Below are positions 34,223-42,636 of a DNA stretch of 64,000 bases, piece after piece. The stretch comes from Peptoniphilus equinus. GTDB taxonomy: Bacteria; Bacillota; Clostridia; Tissierellales; Peptoniphilaceae. Position numbers and translations under genes: made by a program. The notes below the pieces were generated by a model. The model searched no databases and had not been told where the DNA came from. It saw nothing but the letters and a program-made list of their open reading frames with translations. The first letter of the stretch is position 1; every line of letters starts with the position of its first letter. The DNA lies in NCBI RefSeq assembly GCF_027921445.1, contig NZ_CP115667.1, forward strand, positions 434,001 through 498,000, written 5' to 3'.

Positions 34223-35872
34223 ATGAACGATAAATTATATGTCACAGGGCATAAAAATCCGGATACGGATTCTATTTGTGCAGCGTTAGCTTATGCTGAG
34301 CTCAAACGCAGAAAGACAGGTCGAGAGGTGGAAGCCATTCGTCTTGGGGAAGTCAATCGGGAAACACAATTTGTGCTGGATTATTTCAAAGTGGATCCGC
34401 CGCGGCTCAAGGACAGTATCAAGGCTCAAGTTAGGGATCTGGACATGGACAAAGCCTACTGTGTATCAGAAAATGTGTCATTGTATAAGGCGTTAGCTCT
34501 CACTCAGGAGAATGGGGTGAACTCTCTGGCCGTGGTGGATCGGGAAGAGAATCTTATCGGCATTGTGAGTCTTTCCAACATCACGAGAGCCTATATGGAT
34601 GTGTGGGACGATGCCATATTGGGCCGCAGCGGCACGACCTTTGAAAATATTTTGGAAGTGTTGGCAGGTTCCTTTGTCTATGGACCCCAGACACTGCACA
34701 TGCCAACGGGACATCTTGTGATCTATGCCATGCATACCACCTCGGTGGAAGACAAGATTTCAAAGGGCGATATCGTCATCATCGGCGACCGCACTGATGC
34801 GCAGTTGGATGCCATTAAGCGTGGCGTAGGACTGATCATTATCACCGGCGGTTTCGGGGTAACCCAAGAGGTATTGGATCGTGCCAAAGAAGCCGATATT
34901 CCTATTATTTCCACCAACTACAATTCCTTTATGGCAGCGCGTCTTCTACCGCAAGCGGTGCCGGTCAGCCATGTGATGACTGATGACAACCTCATTACCT
35001 TCAATTTGAACGACACGGTGGACGATGTGAAAAAGATTATGGCGATGAGCCGTTTTCGTGCGTATCCCGTGCTGGATGCAAGGGGAAAGGTTGTGGGCAG
35101 CATTGGTCGATACCACTTGATTTCCGGGCATCGCAAGGAAATTATCTTAGTGGATCATAATGAAAAGAATCAGTCTATTGACGATTTGGATACAGCAGTG
35201 ATCCGGGAGATCATCGACCATCATCGCGTGGCCAATATTGCCACGGATGAGCCGGTCTATTTCAGAAACGAACCGGTGGGATCCACCTCTACTATTGTGG
35301 CGGAGATGTATTACGAAGCGGGGATTATGCCGGGAAAGGCCATGGCCGGTCTCCTGAGTGCCGCGATTATTTCTGACACGCTGCTCTTCCGTTCACCGAC
35401 AGCAACCGATACCGACCGATTGATGTTACAACGATTAAGTAAAATTACAGGACTTGACCCTGAGACATTTGCCATGGCGATGTTTAAAGAGGGGACTAAG
35501 CTCGACAATAAATCTGTGGATGATTTGGTGAGCGGTGATGTGAAAAAATTTGTCGTGGAAGGCAAGCAGCTGCGAGTCTGTCAAATTTTTTCCATGGATT
35601 TGGACAATCTGACGGCCATTGAAACGGAACTGAAGGACAAGATGGAAGAAGTCCGTAGTCGAAATAACGAAGCAACCTTTGTCATGATGCTTACAGATAT
35701 TTTTAAAGAAGCGTCGGAGCTCATCGTGGTGGGCGATTATATCGAGGCCATCAGGGATGGATTCGGTATCAGCGGCGAGGGAGACACCTTCACCGTACCA
35801 GGTTTGCTGTCTCGCAAAAAACAGCTCATCCCGGTCATCACATCAGCTGTCACCAAAGCGGAGGACCGTTGA
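34223..35872 (+). CDS. Family II inorganic pyrophosphatase with CBS and DRTGG regulatory domains
   Basis: Manganese-dependent DHH-superfamily pyrophosphatase that hydrolyses PPi to drive biosynthesis. Length is 549 aa because a regulatory insert splits the DHH domain, as in Clostridial CBS-PPases. The N-terminal VTGHKNPDTDSICAALAYAE and the DHH motif REIIDHHRVANI (about 332-343) form the metal site. CBS1 (about 72-130), DRTGG (about 135-245) and CBS2 (about 250-310) bind adenine nucleotides or diadenosine polyphosphates in relatives. The C-terminal DHHA2 domain carries the RKK-type phosphate site (LLSRKKQLIPVI). The stop overlaps the TTG start of the next gene. Confidence 0.94.
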   Translation: MNDKLYVTGHKNPDTDSICAALAYAELKRRKTGREVEAIRLGEVNRETQFVLDYFKVDPPRLKDSIKAQVRDLDMDKAYCVSENVSLYKALALTQENGVNSLAVVDREENLIGIVSLSNITRAYMDVWDDAILGRSGTTFENILEVLAGSFVYGPQTLHMPTGHLVIYAMHTTSVEDKISKGDIVIIGDRTDAQLDAIKRGVGLIIITGGFGVTQEVLDRAKEADIPIISTNYNSFMAARLLPQAVPVSHVMTDDNLITFNLNDTVDDVKKIMAMSRFRAYPVLDARGKVVGSIGRYHLISGHRKEIILVDHNEKNQSIDDLDTAVIREIIDHHRVANIATDEPVYFRNEPVGSTSTIVAEMYYEAGIMPGKAMAGLLSAAIISDTLLFRSPTATDTDRLMLQRLSKITGLDPETFAMAMFKEGTKLDNKSVDDLVSGDVKKFVVEGKQLRVCQIFSMDLDNLTAIETELKDKMEEVRSRNNEATFVMMLTDIFKEASELIVVGDYIEAIRDGFGISGEGDTFTVPGLLSRKKQLIPVITSAVTKAEDR

Positions 35873-36549
35873 GTATCGAGCCTCGCATCGACGTGGTGCG
35901 AAAGGCAGGACAAAAGCACACCTATATCCGGCTGTATCCGCCGAACAGGGTGCGTATTTCCACCGACACCACCACCTCGGACGCCGACTTAAATAACTTT
36001 GTACAGGCACATCGCCGCTACATCGCAACCAAGCTTCAGGAGTTTCAACAGTATACGTATGAGCCGGTGCACACCTATGCAGCCGGTGACGTGTTTTACC
36101 TCTGGGGACAGCCCTATACGTTGGCGGTGAGGTGCGGCGCAAACAAGGTTACACTTCGAGGGGACCAAATCTTGGTGCAGGTACCGTCAATACAGCCGGT
36201 AAAAGTTGAAAGAGCACTCCACACTTTTTGTATCGAGGCAATCAAAGAGGCGGCCGGCCCCCATCTGGTTCGCTATGAAAAAGCGCTCGGCGTGCGAGCG
36301 GGCGAGGTGCGTTTTCGTCGAATGACAAGTCGTTGGGGGAGCTGCAACACCGTGACGGGTGCGCTTACCTTAAACACCGAACTTGTGAAGCGCTTACCGG
36401 TGGCGTTGGAATATGTGGTGCTTCACGAGCTAGCGCATCTTGTGGTGCGTGGACACAACAGCGATTTTTATCAGCTCATAAAAAAATACATGCCCCACTA
36501 TAAAGATGCGGAGCATGTATTGAAATACTTTCCCATAGACCGTGCGTAG
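35869..36549 (+). CDS. YgjP-like zinc metallopeptidase (DUF45, M48-related)
   Basis: 226-residue protein of the YgjP/DUF45 family. The signature RWGSCNTVTGALTLN (about 155-169) is followed by the gluzincin motif HELAH (about 186-190) and a later GHNSDFY segment with the third ligand. Cellular role is poorly known; some members are linked to restriction systems, but there is no such context here. TTG start at 35869 overlaps the pyrophosphatase stop (TTGA) with GGAGG 5 bases upstream. Its own stop codon lies inside a hairpin shared with the convergent asd gene. Confidence 0.85.
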   Translation: MSIEPRIDVVRKAGQKHTYIRLYPPNRVRISTDTTTSDADLNNFVQAHRRYIATKLQEFQQYTYEPVHTYAAGDVFYLWGQPYTLAVRCGANKVTLRGDQILVQVPSIQPVKVERALHTFCIEAIKEAAGPHLVRYEKALGVRAGEVRFRRMTSRWGSCNTVTGALTLNTELVKRLPVALEYVVLHELAHLVVRGHNSDFYQLIKKYMPHYKDAEHVLKYFPIDRA

Positions 36550-36560
36550 CGGTCTATTTT
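36535..36560 (+). terminator. Hairpin overlapping two convergent stop codons
   Basis: ATAGACCG (36535-36542) pairs with CGGTCTAT (36550-36557), followed by TTTG. The TAG of the plus-strand gene is in the loop and the asd stop (minus strand) is in the right arm. Confidence 0.7.
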
Positions 36561-37534
36561 GTGATGAATTTTTCTAAAATTTGAATGGTATTTAACGCTG
36601 CGCCTTTACGGGTGTTGTCGGCAACGCAGATAAAGTTCAGTCCGTTGGCTACGGAGTGATCACGGCGAATCCGTCCTACAAAGACTTCATCTTTACCGGC
36701 AGTATTCAGCGGCATCGGATAGACATTATGGGCCACGTCGTCTTCCACAATCACACCTTGAGCGCCTTGAAAAGCTTCCAAGACCTGGTCCATGGTAAAA
36801 GGCTCTTTGGTTTCCACCACGATGCTGACCATGTGGGATTCAAACACAGGCACCCGCACTGCCGTGGCTGTGATGGCAATCTCCTGATCATTGAAAATCT
36901 TTCGCGTTTCATTGACCATTTTCATCTCTTCTTTGGTGTAGCCGTCGTCGAGAAAATCGTCAATGTGGGGAAGTAAGTTGTGGGCGATGGGATGAGGATA
37001 GAAGGTATTGGCGATGTTGTAATCGCCGCGCACCAGGTCTTCCACGCCGTTGATGCCGCTTCCCGCTACGGCCTGATACGTCGTATAGATGATGCGCTTG
37101 ATGCCGAAGGCGTCGTAAATCGGTTTTAAGGCGACAACAGATTGAATGGTGGAGCAGTTCGGACTTGCAATCAGATTACCCTCTACGGCATCAAGATTGA
37201 TTTCCGGAACAACCAGGGGCACGTCGTCGTCCATACGAAAGGCGGATGAATTGTCCACAATAATGGCGCCGAGCTCAGCTAAATAGGGTAAAAATTCTTT
37301 AGCGAGGGGACTGTCCAACGCACTGAGGGCATGGGTGATACCGCACTGTTTCAAATTGTCCTTGGTGAGCTCGAGAATGTTATACCATGCGTCTTTGAAG
37401 TAAAGCTTTTTGCCTGCCGAGTTTTTAGACGCAAAGAAAAAAATGTGGTCAAAAGGTACATTGCGTTCCCGTAAAATTTTTCTCATCTTTTGGCCGACAA
37501 GGCCTGTGGCACCGAGTACAGCTAGGTTAATCAT
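36554..37534 (-). CDS. asd: Aspartate-semialdehyde dehydrogenase
   Basis: Reduces aspartyl phosphate to aspartate semialdehyde for lysine/diaminopimelate, methionine and threonine synthesis. Length is 326 aa. N-terminal Rossmann GATGLVGQKM, catalytic Cys in SPNCSTIQ (about 128), and a downstream YQAVAGSGINGVEDL segment are diagnostic. Ribosome site GGGAGG precedes the ATG on the minus strand. It is divergent from hom, which uses its product, so the 160-base gap at 37535-37696 probably holds both promoters. Confidence 0.94.
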   Translation of the reverse strand: MINLAVLGATGLVGQKMRKILRERNVPFDHIFFFASKNSAGKKLYFKDAWYNILELTKDNLKQCGITHALSALDSPLAKEFLPYLAELGAIIVDNSSAFRMDDDVPLVVPEINLDAVEGNLIASPNCSTIQSVVALKPIYDAFGIKRIIYTTYQAVAGSGINGVEDLVRGDYNIANTFYPHPIAHNLLPHIDDFLDDGYTKEEMKMVNETRKIFNDQEIAITATAVRVPVFESHMVSIVVETKEPFTMDQVLEAFQGAQGVIVEDDVAHNVYPMPLNTAGKDEVFVGRIRRDHSVANGLNFICVADNTRKGAALNTIQILEKFITK

Positions 37535-37696
37535 AATATCCTCCCAAGGTTTTTATGTATTTTAGCACCAGTGCATGCTAAAATCAATATATAGGGTAAA
37601 GCTATAAAACATATTTAATTAAAATTATAGTATAAGCGATAGAATTTTAAAACCCTTCTTTGAGGAAAGGGTATCATTTATTTTTAGAGAGGAGAC

Positions 37697-38836
37697 ATGA
37701 TGAAAAAAATTGCCCTGTTGGGATATGGCACGGTAGGACGCAGTGTCTATACATTGTTAAAGGCGATGGACGATGTGGAGGTCACAGCGATTCTTCGATC
37801 ACGGGCCTATGACGACACGGTAGACGGTAAGGCGCTCTTCACTACAGATTTTGATGCGATTTTAAACTCCGATGCAGATATTGTCGTGGAACTCACCGGG
37901 GATTTAAATGCCGGATACCGCTATATGAAAGCTAGTCTTGAGCGAGGCAAAGCTGTCGTGACTGCATCGAAAAGTGTGGTGAGTGAGCACCTTTACGAGT
38001 TGAAGACCTTGGCAGAAGACCAAGGTGTGGGGTTTTATTACGGTGCGTCGGTGTGTGGGGCGATTCCCATTATCGACAATCTTATACTTCAAAAACGCAT
38101 GGGGCCGGTGCGACACTTAAGAGGGATTATGAACGGCACGTCCAATTATATGCTCACCGCTATGACAGAAGGCGGTGACTATCAAAGTGCCTTGAAAGAT
38201 GCTCAGGAGCAAGGTTATGCCGAGGCGGATCCTACGGCGGATGTGGAAGGTCTGGATATCTTACGAAAACTCACCATTCTTACGTCACTTGCAATAGGTG
38301 CCGTGATGACCAATGACGCCACATCCTATTATGGGATGAGCACGGTGCTGCCTATGGATATAGCCTTTGGCTTGGAACGTAGGATGAAACTGAAACTCTT
38401 GGCTCGATGTGATGTGGATCAAGATGGCGTTCGCACTGTTGTAGAACCGACCTTTATCGGCAGTGATGATGTATTCTATGGCGTGGACGGTGCGCTCAAC
38501 GGCGTGGAACTGGACGGTGCCTACTGTCACCACCTGACTTTTCTTGGAGAAGGAGCCGGAGGCGATGCCACGGCCAGCGCTGTGGTAAGCGATATACTTC
38601 ATGTACTATCAGGGGCGCGTCAATGCTATGAGCTGGCGGACGAAGCACCGACTGTACTGTCTCCGCTGCCTCAGACCTACTACGTTCGAGTGTCTGAGGA
38701 GGCTGATCTCGGGCTCGAAGGTTGTGAAGTACACCAAAAAGATGGGTACAAGCAATATATAGTTCAAAATACCGACCTTAAAGCGCTGTTAGCGGCGTGT
38801 CAAGGCGAAACCACTTTTATAGCGAGGTTAGGATGA
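37697..38836 (+). CDS. hom: Homoserine dehydrogenase (short form without ACT domain)
   Basis: Converts aspartate semialdehyde to homoserine for threonine and methionine synthesis. Length is 379 aa; the usual Bacillus form has about 430 with a C-terminal ACT domain. Motifs: NAD(P)-binding LGYGTVGRSVY, VVTASKSVVSE, the catalytic-region GIMNGTSNYMLTAM and YAEADPTADVEGLDILRKL with Asp and Lys of the active site. Only about 70 residues remain after the catalytic part, too few for a typical ACT domain, so threonine feedback may be weak or different. ATGATG start with GAGGAG upstream. Its TGA overlaps the next ATG. Confidence 0.92.
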   Translation: MMKKIALLGYGTVGRSVYTLLKAMDDVEVTAILRSRAYDDTVDGKALFTTDFDAILNSDADIVVELTGDLNAGYRYMKASLERGKAVVTASKSVVSEHLYELKTLAEDQGVGFYYGASVCGAIPIIDNLILQKRMGPVRHLRGIMNGTSNYMLTAMTEGGDYQSALKDAQEQGYAEADPTADVEGLDILRKLTILTSLAIGAVMTNDATSYYGMSTVLPMDIAFGLERRMKLKLLARCDVDQDGVRTVVEPTFIGSDDVFYGVDGALNGVELDGAYCHHLTFLGEGAGGDATASAVVSDILHVLSGARQCYELADEAPTVLSPLPQTYYVRVSEEADLGLEGCEVHQKDGYKQYIVQNTDLKALLAACQGETTFIARLG

Positions 38837-39144
38837 CAATTAACGAAGAAGCATTGGCCCACATTCGAAAAAAGCACCGCTACGTTCGCATCACATCCAA
38901 TGTCGTCGCCGGCATGGGATCGTGTTGCGGGGCGGCAAAACCCTATATTGACGCGGCGGTGGAATTTGGAGGCGACGTGCCGGAAACCACCTACGAGCGC
39001 TATGACGTGGATGGTGTGCCGGTCTATTTGGAAAAGAAACTGAAGAATATTTATGGGGATGATTTTGAAATTGAATTGGAAAAGACGCTTCTCACCAAGC
39101 GTTTGGTCATCAAGGATTTCTTAAAAAAGGTTTGGGGGCATTAG
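38833..39144 (+). CDS. Small CC-motif protein (CC/Se motif family-like)
   Basis: 103-residue protein starting at the ATGA overlap with hom. It has vicinal cysteines at residues 31-32 in VAGMGSCCGAAKP, in a short beta-rich N-terminal half followed by a charged helix. This recalls the small CC/Se motif family, whose members have either Cys-Cys or Sec-Cys at this spot; I recognise the pattern rather than the whole sequence, so the assignment is tentative. A HesB-like fold is an alternative. The CC pair suggests redox or metal chemistry. It is translationally coupled to hom and lies 2 bases before a hydroxyacid dehydrogenase. Confidence 0.6.
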   Translation: MTINEEALAHIRKKHRYVRITSNVVAGMGSCCGAAKPYIDAAVEFGGDVPETTYERYDVDGVPVYLEKKLKNIYGDDFEIELEKTLLTKRLVIKDFLKKVWGH

Positions 39145-39146
39145 TA

Positions 39147-40103
39147 ATGAAGTTATTTATAACCAGTCGTATACCGCAATCGATTTTAGACAACATTAAG
39201 ACATTGAATTTAGACATGGACTATGAAGACTCCAATATTCCGCTGTCTGCATCTGAATTAGCAAGACGGATGGTCGATGCGGACATACTCCTCTGTCCTC
39301 TGTCCGATAAGATTACGAAAGAGATGATGAGCCAAGCACCAAATTTGAAACTCATCGCCAACTACGGCGCAGGATTCGATAACATCGACATTGAAGGGGC
39401 AAAGGAGTTGGGTATTGCCGTGACGAATGCACCGGCGCCATCCTCTGCCGTCTCTACTGCAGAATTGACCTTTCTTCTCATTTTAGCGAGCGTTCGTCGT
39501 CTGATTGAAGGTGAAAAAGATCTTCGAGATGGCGGTTTTATGGGATGGCGCCCAACCTATTTTCTGGGGGAAGAGTTACGAGGCAAGACTTTAGGTATTA
39601 TCGGCATGGGTAATATCGGAAAGAATTTAGCCAAACGGGCTATCGCTTTTGATATGGAAGTGATCTATTACTCCAGACACCGCAAAGAGGATGTGGAGGC
39701 TCTCGGTGCAGTCTATAAAGAGCAAGATGAGGTCATTGCAGAAGCGGACATCCTCACTCTGCATACTGCTTTTGCACCGGAACTTAGGCACATGATCGGA
39801 TCGAAAGAATTGGCATTGATGAAGGATACGGCACACCTGATCAACGCCGCTCGTGGTCCGTTGGTAGATGAAGCGGCTCTTATCGATGCATTAGAGCGTG
39901 GGAAGATTCGAAGTGCCGCACTGGATGTGTATGAATTTGAACCCAAAGTATCTGAGGCATTGTTGAAACTGGACAATGTCACCTTGGCACCCCACTTGGG
40001 GAATGCGACGCTGGAAGCCAGAATGGAAATGGGCGAAGCTGTTGTAAACAATATTCGAGATTTTCTCGAAGGCAAAAAACCACGAAATGAGGTCACAAAA
40101 TGA
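39147..40103 (+). CDS. D-2-hydroxyacid dehydrogenase (glycerate/hydroxypyruvate reductase type)
   Basis: NAD-dependent D-isomer-specific dehydrogenase, 318 aa from the ATG at 39147. It has a Rossmann GIIGMGNIGKNLAKR (about 147-161) and the catalytic set Arg in NAARGPLVDE, Glu in DVYEFEPKVS and His in APHLGNATLEAR. Similarity is highest to glyoxylate/hydroxypyruvate reductases, but SerA-like or D-lactate activity cannot be excluded; there is no C-terminal ACT domain. It lies in one overlapping run hom, CC protein, this gene, rpiB. A link with serine or pentose metabolism is inference. Confidence 0.85.
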   Translation: MKLFITSRIPQSILDNIKTLNLDMDYEDSNIPLSASELARRMVDADILLCPLSDKITKEMMSQAPNLKLIANYGAGFDNIDIEGAKELGIAVTNAPAPSSAVSTAELTFLLILASVRRLIEGEKDLRDGGFMGWRPTYFLGEELRGKTLGIIGMGNIGKNLAKRAIAFDMEVIYYSRHRKEDVEALGAVYKEQDEVIAEADILTLHTAFAPELRHMIGSKELALMKDTAHLINAARGPLVDEAALIDALERGKIRSAALDVYEFEPKVSEALLKLDNVTLAPHLGNATLEARMEMGEAVVNNIRDFLEGKKPRNEVTK

Positions 40104-40531
40104 AGCTTGGAATTGGATCCGATCATGCCGGATTTGACATGAAGACAATGATAACAGAGTATTTGAAAGCACAAGGGCATACCGTGGTCGACTACGGCAC
40201 GGACGGTAAGGACTCGGTCGACTATCCTGACTACGGTAAGGCAGTGGGCCGTGCTGTTGTAGACGGCGACGTGGACAAGGGCATTCTTATCTGCGGCACC
40301 GGAGTAGGCATCAGCATATCTGCCAATAAAGTGAAAGGCGTTAGAGCCTGTGTGTGCTCAGAGCCTTATTCGGCGCAGATGTCCGTACGTCATAACAACG
40401 CCAACATCATTGCCTTTGGGGCGCGTGTTGTCGGTGAAGATATGGCAAAGATGATCGTGGATACCTTCTTAGGGGAAACCTTTGAAGGAGGACGGCACGA
40501 ACGTCGTGTTGGTAAAATTGAAGAAGAGTGA
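40100..40531 (+). CDS. rpiB: Ribose-5-phosphate isomerase B
   Basis: Interconverts ribulose 5-phosphate and ribose 5-phosphate. Length is 143 aa. Motifs: N-terminal GIGSDHAGFDMK with the Asp-His pair, catalytic Cys in GILICGTGVGISISANK (about 65), and SVRHNNANIIAFGARV. Allose- or galactose-6-phosphate isomerase paralogues share this fold, but the CGTGVG site and lack of a sugar operon favour RpiB. ATGA overlap with the dehydrogenase; last gene of its operon, followed by a terminator. Confidence 0.92.
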   Translation: MKLGIGSDHAGFDMKTMITEYLKAQGHTVVDYGTDGKDSVDYPDYGKAVGRAVVDGDVDKGILICGTGVGISISANKVKGVRACVCSEPYSAQMSVRHNNANIIAFGARVVGEDMAKMIVDTFLGETFEGGRHERRVGKIEEE

Positions 40532-40534
40532 TAC

Positions 40535-40562
40535 AGTGGTCGGGTAACCGGCCACTTTTTAT
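40535..40562 (+). terminator. Intrinsic terminator after rpiB
   Basis: AGTGGTCGG (40535-40543), GTAA tetraloop, CCGGCCACT (40548-40556) with one G-U pair, then T. Confidence 0.9.
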
Positions 40563-40791
40563 AGGTCGCTCAGGTCGCGATTAAAACCGTGGCTGTTGAG
40601 AAACTTTTAAAATTGACCACGTTTGTCCCAAGAAAATTTTAATGTAGCTACTCAGTGTTACAGCGTCAAGATCTTAGCTCGTGAACAAGAGTGCATTCAA
40701 GTTTCCAAGAAATGTAAAATCGAAAATGTTTTCCCATATGAATACACTGTGGAATTTACCCCAAATTTACGCCTTTTCACAAATAATCCGC
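40563..40791 (+). other. Intergenic stretch with a 58-codon coding-like frame
   Basis: Between the rpiB terminator and the promoter of the PhaE-like gene. From TTG 40623 to TAA 40799 a frame of 58 codons is open and looks coding (varied residues, four Cys, pattern ILAREQECIQVSKKCKIENV) but has no ribosome site and its stop overlaps the -35 box of the next promoter. I cannot name it; a gene remnant is the most likely reading. Confidence 0.35.
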
Positions 40792-40819
40792 TTGATTAAT
40801 ACAATAAAGTGGGTATAAT
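40792..40819 (+). promoter_or_regulatory. Promoter of the PhaE-like gene
   Basis: TTGATT at 40792-40797, 16-base spacer, TATAAT at 40814-40819. Confidence 0.7.
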
Positions 40820-40867
40820 AAAATCAAGATAAAACCTGAAAGAATAAAAATGAGAATTGGAGGCACG

Positions 40868-41926
40868 ATGATGTTAAACTTTTATGAAGACATGTTTAAA
40901 ATGCAAGAAAATACACTTAACGGATTCAAGAGTATGTTCGGAACAGACACCACCAATCCCGTGGCTCAAATTTTCAACAATAGCATGAAGTTCTGGGATC
41001 AGAGCTTTGGCCAAAACTTCACGACCATGGGGACACAAAACTTTTTCTCAATGTTCAAAAATTATTTCGACAATGTAGAAGCCATGCAAAGCAACTTCAA
41101 TCCTCTGGCTGTTTATGAACGGATGGGTGGCGCCAACGTCTATGCTCAAGCTTATGATAACTATCGGGTGCTGATGAAAAAGGGTGTTGAGACTGTGAAG
41201 GACGTTGGAGATAAAGTGTTAGAATCTCAACGACAAATGAAAGACGCCATGAAAGGATCTTGGAAAAAGCTGGGGTTCGAAACCACCCTTGGCGACACAC
41301 TTTTTGATCTCTATGAGGCGACATCAAAATCTTTGATGACAGGCATGGGAAACTTTGCCAATGTCGATTACAGTGCCTTCGGCAAACTCAATCAGCTGAG
41401 CCCTAGGGACTATGGCCACGTTATGAATGACTACCTGAAGAAGTACGAAGATGTCGTCGACAGTCTCTTGGCACTTCCAGGCACAAACTATTATAAAAAA
41501 CAACTTAACCTTTATAAGGCGATCTTGGACAATCAAAAGGCGTATAACAATGCACTGGCTGAATATTACACAGTACTCGGTGGTATTTTTAAAGAAGCTT
41601 ATGACAAAGCGGAAGGAGAATTTAAGAAAAATGTAGAGGAAGGTCTTGCTAAAGATACTTTCCAAGACTACTTCGCTTTTGTCGATGCCAAAACTCGCGA
41701 GCTGATCACAGACAAGACTCGTGAAGCAGCCTTTGAAGCAACGCTGGACAAGACCATGGCAGCTTATCATACAATGAAAGACAAAACTCAGGAAGCTTAT
41801 GCCAAATACCTCAACCTCTTTGCAGGCCCTGAAGCCGATGGAACTGGCAATGAAGTTGAAGTCCTCAAGGCAAAATTAGATGCTTTGACTAAAGAAGTAG
41901 AAGCTTTGAAAGGGCAGGGTAAATAA
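40868..41926 (+). CDS. PhaE-like / phasin-like helical protein
   Basis: 352-residue, almost wholly helical protein. The N-terminal part (NFYEDMFKMQENTLNGFKSM, then repeated F-x-x-M/W patterns such as MKFWDQSFGQNF and NFFSMFKNYF) and the central DTLFDLYEATSKSLM region resemble PhaE, the second subunit of class III polyhydroxyalkanoate synthase. The end is a short coiled coil (VEVLKAKLDALTKEVEALK). No PhaC synthase, thiolase or reductase gene is nearby, so PHA synthesis cannot be inferred. A phasin-like, surface-coating or scaffold role is equally possible. ATG 40868 or 40871 follows TTGGAGG. It has its own promoter and a strong terminator. Confidence 0.6.
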   Translation: MMLNFYEDMFKMQENTLNGFKSMFGTDTTNPVAQIFNNSMKFWDQSFGQNFTTMGTQNFFSMFKNYFDNVEAMQSNFNPLAVYERMGGANVYAQAYDNYRVLMKKGVETVKDVGDKVLESQRQMKDAMKGSWKKLGFETTLGDTLFDLYEATSKSLMTGMGNFANVDYSAFGKLNQLSPRDYGHVMNDYLKKYEDVVDSLLALPGTNYYKKQLNLYKAILDNQKAYNNALAEYYTVLGGIFKEAYDKAEGEFKKNVEEGLAKDTFQDYFAFVDAKTRELITDKTREAAFEATLDKTMAAYHTMKDKTQEAYAKYLNLFAGPEADGTGNEVEVLKAKLDALTKEVEALKGQGK

Positions 41927-42038
41927 GGCTAGCTGGATTGATAGATAGCTTTAAGTGGGTTTATTATTTAGATATTTCAAAAATCATCTTCTAGCCTTTT
42001 ATAGAGGAATAAAGTAAGAATACACAATTTTTATAATG

Positions 42039-42086
42039 AAAAAATCCCTTCTTTTGAAATGCGCTCAAAATAGAAGGGATTTTTTC
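42039..42086 (+). terminator. Intrinsic terminator after the PhaE-like gene
   Basis: AAAAAATCCCTTCT (42039-42052) pairs with AGAAGGGATTTTTT (42072-42085) across a 19-base loop. It marks the last host-like feature before the AT-rich island. Confidence 0.9.
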
Positions 42087-42522
42087 GTGATTATATTATT
42101 CAACTTAGTTCTAATTCTTTATTTTGAGATAGTCGAATGCAAGACATTTTTGCGGCGCTTAGTTTCTATTATTAGTAATTAGTACTGTCATTAATTGAAA
42201 TTATAGTTAGCATTAAATTAATTGAGACAAATGAAATCTCAATAAAATTATTTAATATCCTAGTTATAGAATTTTACTTTTATTAAAATATTTTTACTGA
42301 CTGTATTATGGGCAACTATCTTATTGATAAAAGTGTTGCTCTTTATTATAGGAATAGCATAGGGTGTGTGAATGTATGGATGGATGTGCCAACCTTTCTT
42401 TCTACAGAAGTTACTAAAGAAAATAACGATTTTATACTTTAATAATATAAAAAAGTATAGTATTTAAATTCTTTCGTCAAAAAGCAACTCTAGTTAAACT
42501 TGACAATTGTTTAAAAATTGTA
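42087..42522. other. AT-rich intergenic region at left edge of the uronate island
   Basis: About 435 bases of very AT-rich DNA. A 44-codon frame (42308-42442) has no ribosome site and is not accepted. No tRNA, integrase, direct repeat or IS end was recognised. The change to AT-rich composition occurs here, so this is the likely left junction of the acquired segment. Confidence 0.5.
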
Positions 42523-42551
42523 TTGACAAATAATTTATTATATTTTATGAT
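42523..42551 (+). promoter_or_regulatory. Strong promoter of the uronate operon
   Basis: Consensus TTGACA at 42523-42528, 17-base spacer, TATGAT at 42546-42551. Transcription would start near 42558, about 10 bases before the first palindromic operator. Confidence 0.85.
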
Positions 42552-42567
42552 GAGCAAAGAACAATAG

Positions 42568-42579
42568 GTAAGCGCTTAC
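42568..42579. promoter_or_regulatory. Operator O1 (LacI-family or cre-type palindrome)
   Basis: Perfect 12-base palindrome GTAAGCGCTTAC just downstream of the predicted transcription start. It matches both LacI-family operators with a central CG and the CcpA cre consensus. Confidence 0.8.
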
Positions 42580-42604
42580 AGAGCGGTTTTTTATTTCGCT
42601 TCGA

Positions 42605-42620
42605 TTGTAAGCGCTTACAA
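42605..42620. promoter_or_regulatory. Operator O2 (LacI-family or cre-type palindrome)
   Basis: Perfect 16-base palindrome TTGTAAGCGCTTACAA centred 39 bases from O1 and ending 4 bases before the AGGAGG of the LacI-type gene. Two sites in the leader suggest a roadblock or looping form of autoregulation. Confidence 0.82.
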
Positions 42621-42636
42621 AAACAGGAGGTGGTTC

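Noticed and set aside
42308-42442. 44-codon frame in the AT-rich left edge of the island
   Set aside because: No ribosome site and no recognisable motif; expected by chance in AT-rich DNA.
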